Shown here: positions 5,862 to 6,342 of the stretch, in pieces
Layout: every line of letters begins with the position of its first letter
Numbering within the stretch: position 1 is the first letter of the stretch
Source: UBA1738 sp045580145
GTDB taxonomy: Bacteria; Bacillota; Clostridia; UBA1381
Direction of reading: 5' to 3'
NCBI GenBank assembly: GCA_045580145.1
Contig: JAZNNI010000055.1
Coordinates: 1 to 6,342, forward strand
DNA length: 6,342 bases
Program-made: the position numbers and the translations under genes
Notes under the pieces: generated by a model
The model's database searches: none
Told to the model about the DNA's origin: nothing
What the model saw: only the letters and a program-made list of their open reading frames with translations

Positions 5862-6209
5862 GGGGATGCAACGGCTTCGACGGGGATGTTGAAGCTTCGG
5901 AAGCGAGTAGTGCCGGGTAACACTTAAAACTGTCCGATTTTTAAAAATAAACGCTAATAAGAATTTAGCTTACGCTGCCTAATTAGGCTGGCCGTCTTAC
6001 CCTGATTACCACGGCAGGGAGTAAGGCGTCGACAAGTGGTGCACATGAACCGTCTTTTGTTTTGGAGACGGTCAGGAACTAAAAACTACCGTAGCATATA
6101 ACTTGATTGTGAGGGATATGTGAGGGGAATCTAATAACACAATCTACACTCGTAGATGCCGGGGTGAATATGTTTTCGGACACGGGTTCAACTCCCGTCA
6201 TCTCCACCA
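5862..6209 (+). ncRNA. ssrA: Transfer-messenger RNA (tmRNA), one-piece
   Basis: This 348-base RNA, with SmpB, rescues stalled ribosomes by acting first as tRNA-Ala and then as mRNA. The 5' GGGGATG pairs with CATCTCC before A-CCA, giving a seven-pair acceptor stem with a G-U at pair 3, the alanyl-tRNA synthetase identity signal. The conserved 5' CGGCTTCGACGGGG and 3' TTTTCGGACACGGG blocks are present, as is the T arm ACGGG-TTCAACT-CCCGT (6182-6200). CCA is encoded at 6207-6209. The tag reading frame at 5953-5982 lies in the expected place about 90 bases in, followed by the GCCTAATTAGGC hairpin and the structured pseudoknot region. No smpB is in the window. Confidence 0.97.
5953..5982 (+). other. 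tmRNA tag reading frame, proteolysis tag ANKNLAYAA
   Basis: From the resume codon GCT at 5953 the frame reads Ala-Asn-Lys-Asn-Leu-Ala-Tyr-Ala-Ala then TAA (5980-5982). With the alanine carried on tmRNA itself the tag would be 10 residues. The hydrophobic AYAA end corresponds to the ALAA or AYAA ends of known tags, which are recognised by ClpXP-type proteases. The resume codon is inferred from position and frame, since no alternative frame gives a tag-like end. Confidence 0.9.
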
Positions 6210-6213
6210 TAGT

Positions 6214-6254
6214 AGCGTGATGATATTACTGTCAGTAGTGTCATCACGCTTTTT
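6214..6254 (+). terminator. Strong intrinsic terminator of ssrA
   Basis: Starting 4 bases after the CCA end, the arms AGCGTGATGATATTACT (6214-6230) and AGTAGTGTCATCACGCT (6234-6250) pair over 17 base pairs with two G-T wobbles around a GTC loop, followed by a T-run to 6254. In the reverse direction there is no T-tract, so it works for ssrA only. Confidence 0.93.
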
Positions 6255-6342
6255 CATGCGGTTTTTCAGGGTTCAAGTGGTGTTCCTCTAAAACAGTATT
6301 TTCGTTACTGTCGAAGGTTTTTCGTAAGGAGTTGAACCCCAG
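6244..6342 (-). CDS. Possible C-terminal end of an unidentified gene running in from the right
   Basis: The minus-strand frame is open from the window edge to a TGA at 6244-6246, giving 32 residues that end in LNPEKPHEKA. The stop lies inside the ssrA terminator stem, much as proC ends in its terminator. The peptide is polar and charged and I do not recognise it. The other two minus frames close within 20 codons. An open run of this length can arise by chance, and the same bases form T-arm-like repeats, so this may be non-coding. Convergent orientation to ssrA fits a real gene end. Confidence 0.3.
   Translation of the reverse strand: MGFNSLRKTFDSNENTVLEEHHLNPEKPHEKA
6269..6339. repeat. Inverted repeat of the tmRNA T-arm core
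   Basis: GGGTTCAA (6269-6276) and TTGAACCC (6332-6339) are inverted 8-base copies 55 bases apart, enclosing a smaller hairpin ACAGTA/TACTGT (6293-6298 with 6306-6311). The right copy extends to GGAGTTGAACCC (6328-6339), the exact 12-base reverse complement of the tmRNA T arm at 6184-6195. Confidence 0.5.

Noticed and set aside
6312..6342. 3' end of a tRNA gene on the minus strand, suggested by GGTTCAACTCC.
   Set aside because: The following bases (TTACGAAAAACC) give a T stem with two wobbles, no plausible acceptor strand and no CCA, so the resemblance is limited to the T-loop.
1..6342. CRISPR array, insertion sequence, phage genes, toxin-antitoxin or defence system.
   Set aside because: No regularly spaced repeats, transposase, integrase or small paired genes were seen on either strand; nearly all the sequence is accounted for by housekeeping genes.

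Overview
The window looks like a chromosomal segment of a Gram-positive, AT-leaning member of the Clostridia, possibly a gut-type Lachnospiraceae or Ruminococcaceae relative. This rests on a GerMN-domain protein typical of spore-forming lineages, a four-cysteine TSCPD protein and a DUF6062 protein that I know mainly from Clostridia, a one-piece tmRNA with an encoded CCA end, clear Shine-Dalgarno (SD) sites, and use of GTG and TTG starts. The genus cannot be fixed from the sequence. It is mostly housekeeping DNA, and I see no phage, IS element, CRISPR array or defence system.

Layout. Positions 1-307 (+) hold the 3' end of a DUF6062 gene. It converges on a minus-strand block across a compact hairpin at 307-335 that should terminate transcription from both sides. 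Five genes then read leftward from 4198 or 4767 to 326: a GerMN-domain secreted protein or lipoprotein (4270-4767), galM (3158-4198), proB (2375-3145), proA (1138-2370) and proC (326-1126). Upstream of them, also on the minus strand, is a small TSCPD protein (4816-5070) that starts at TTG. A divergent promoter region (5071-5205) separates it from a plus-strand DnaQ-like 3'-5' exonuclease (5206-5817). Next comes ssrA (tmRNA, 5862-6209) with its own promoter and a strong terminator (6214-6254). The last ~90 bases hold an open minus-strand reading frame that runs off the edge, together with repeats of the tmRNA T-arm sequence.

How the genes work together. proB, proA and proC encode all three enzymes of proline synthesis from glutamate: gamma-glutamyl kinase, gamma-glutamyl phosphate reductase and pyrroline-5-carboxylate reductase. 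Gaps of 4 and 11 bases indicate one mRNA. galM (aldose 1-epimerase) sits only 12 bases upstream of proB. Its stop codon is fused to the proB SD in the same way that the proA stop is fused to the proC SD, so a sugar-mutarotation enzyme appears translationally linked to proline synthesis. The most unusual regulatory spot is 4771-4809, where one hairpin appears to terminate the TSCPD transcript, carry a TATAAT in its loop, and contain the SD of the GerMN gene in its stem.
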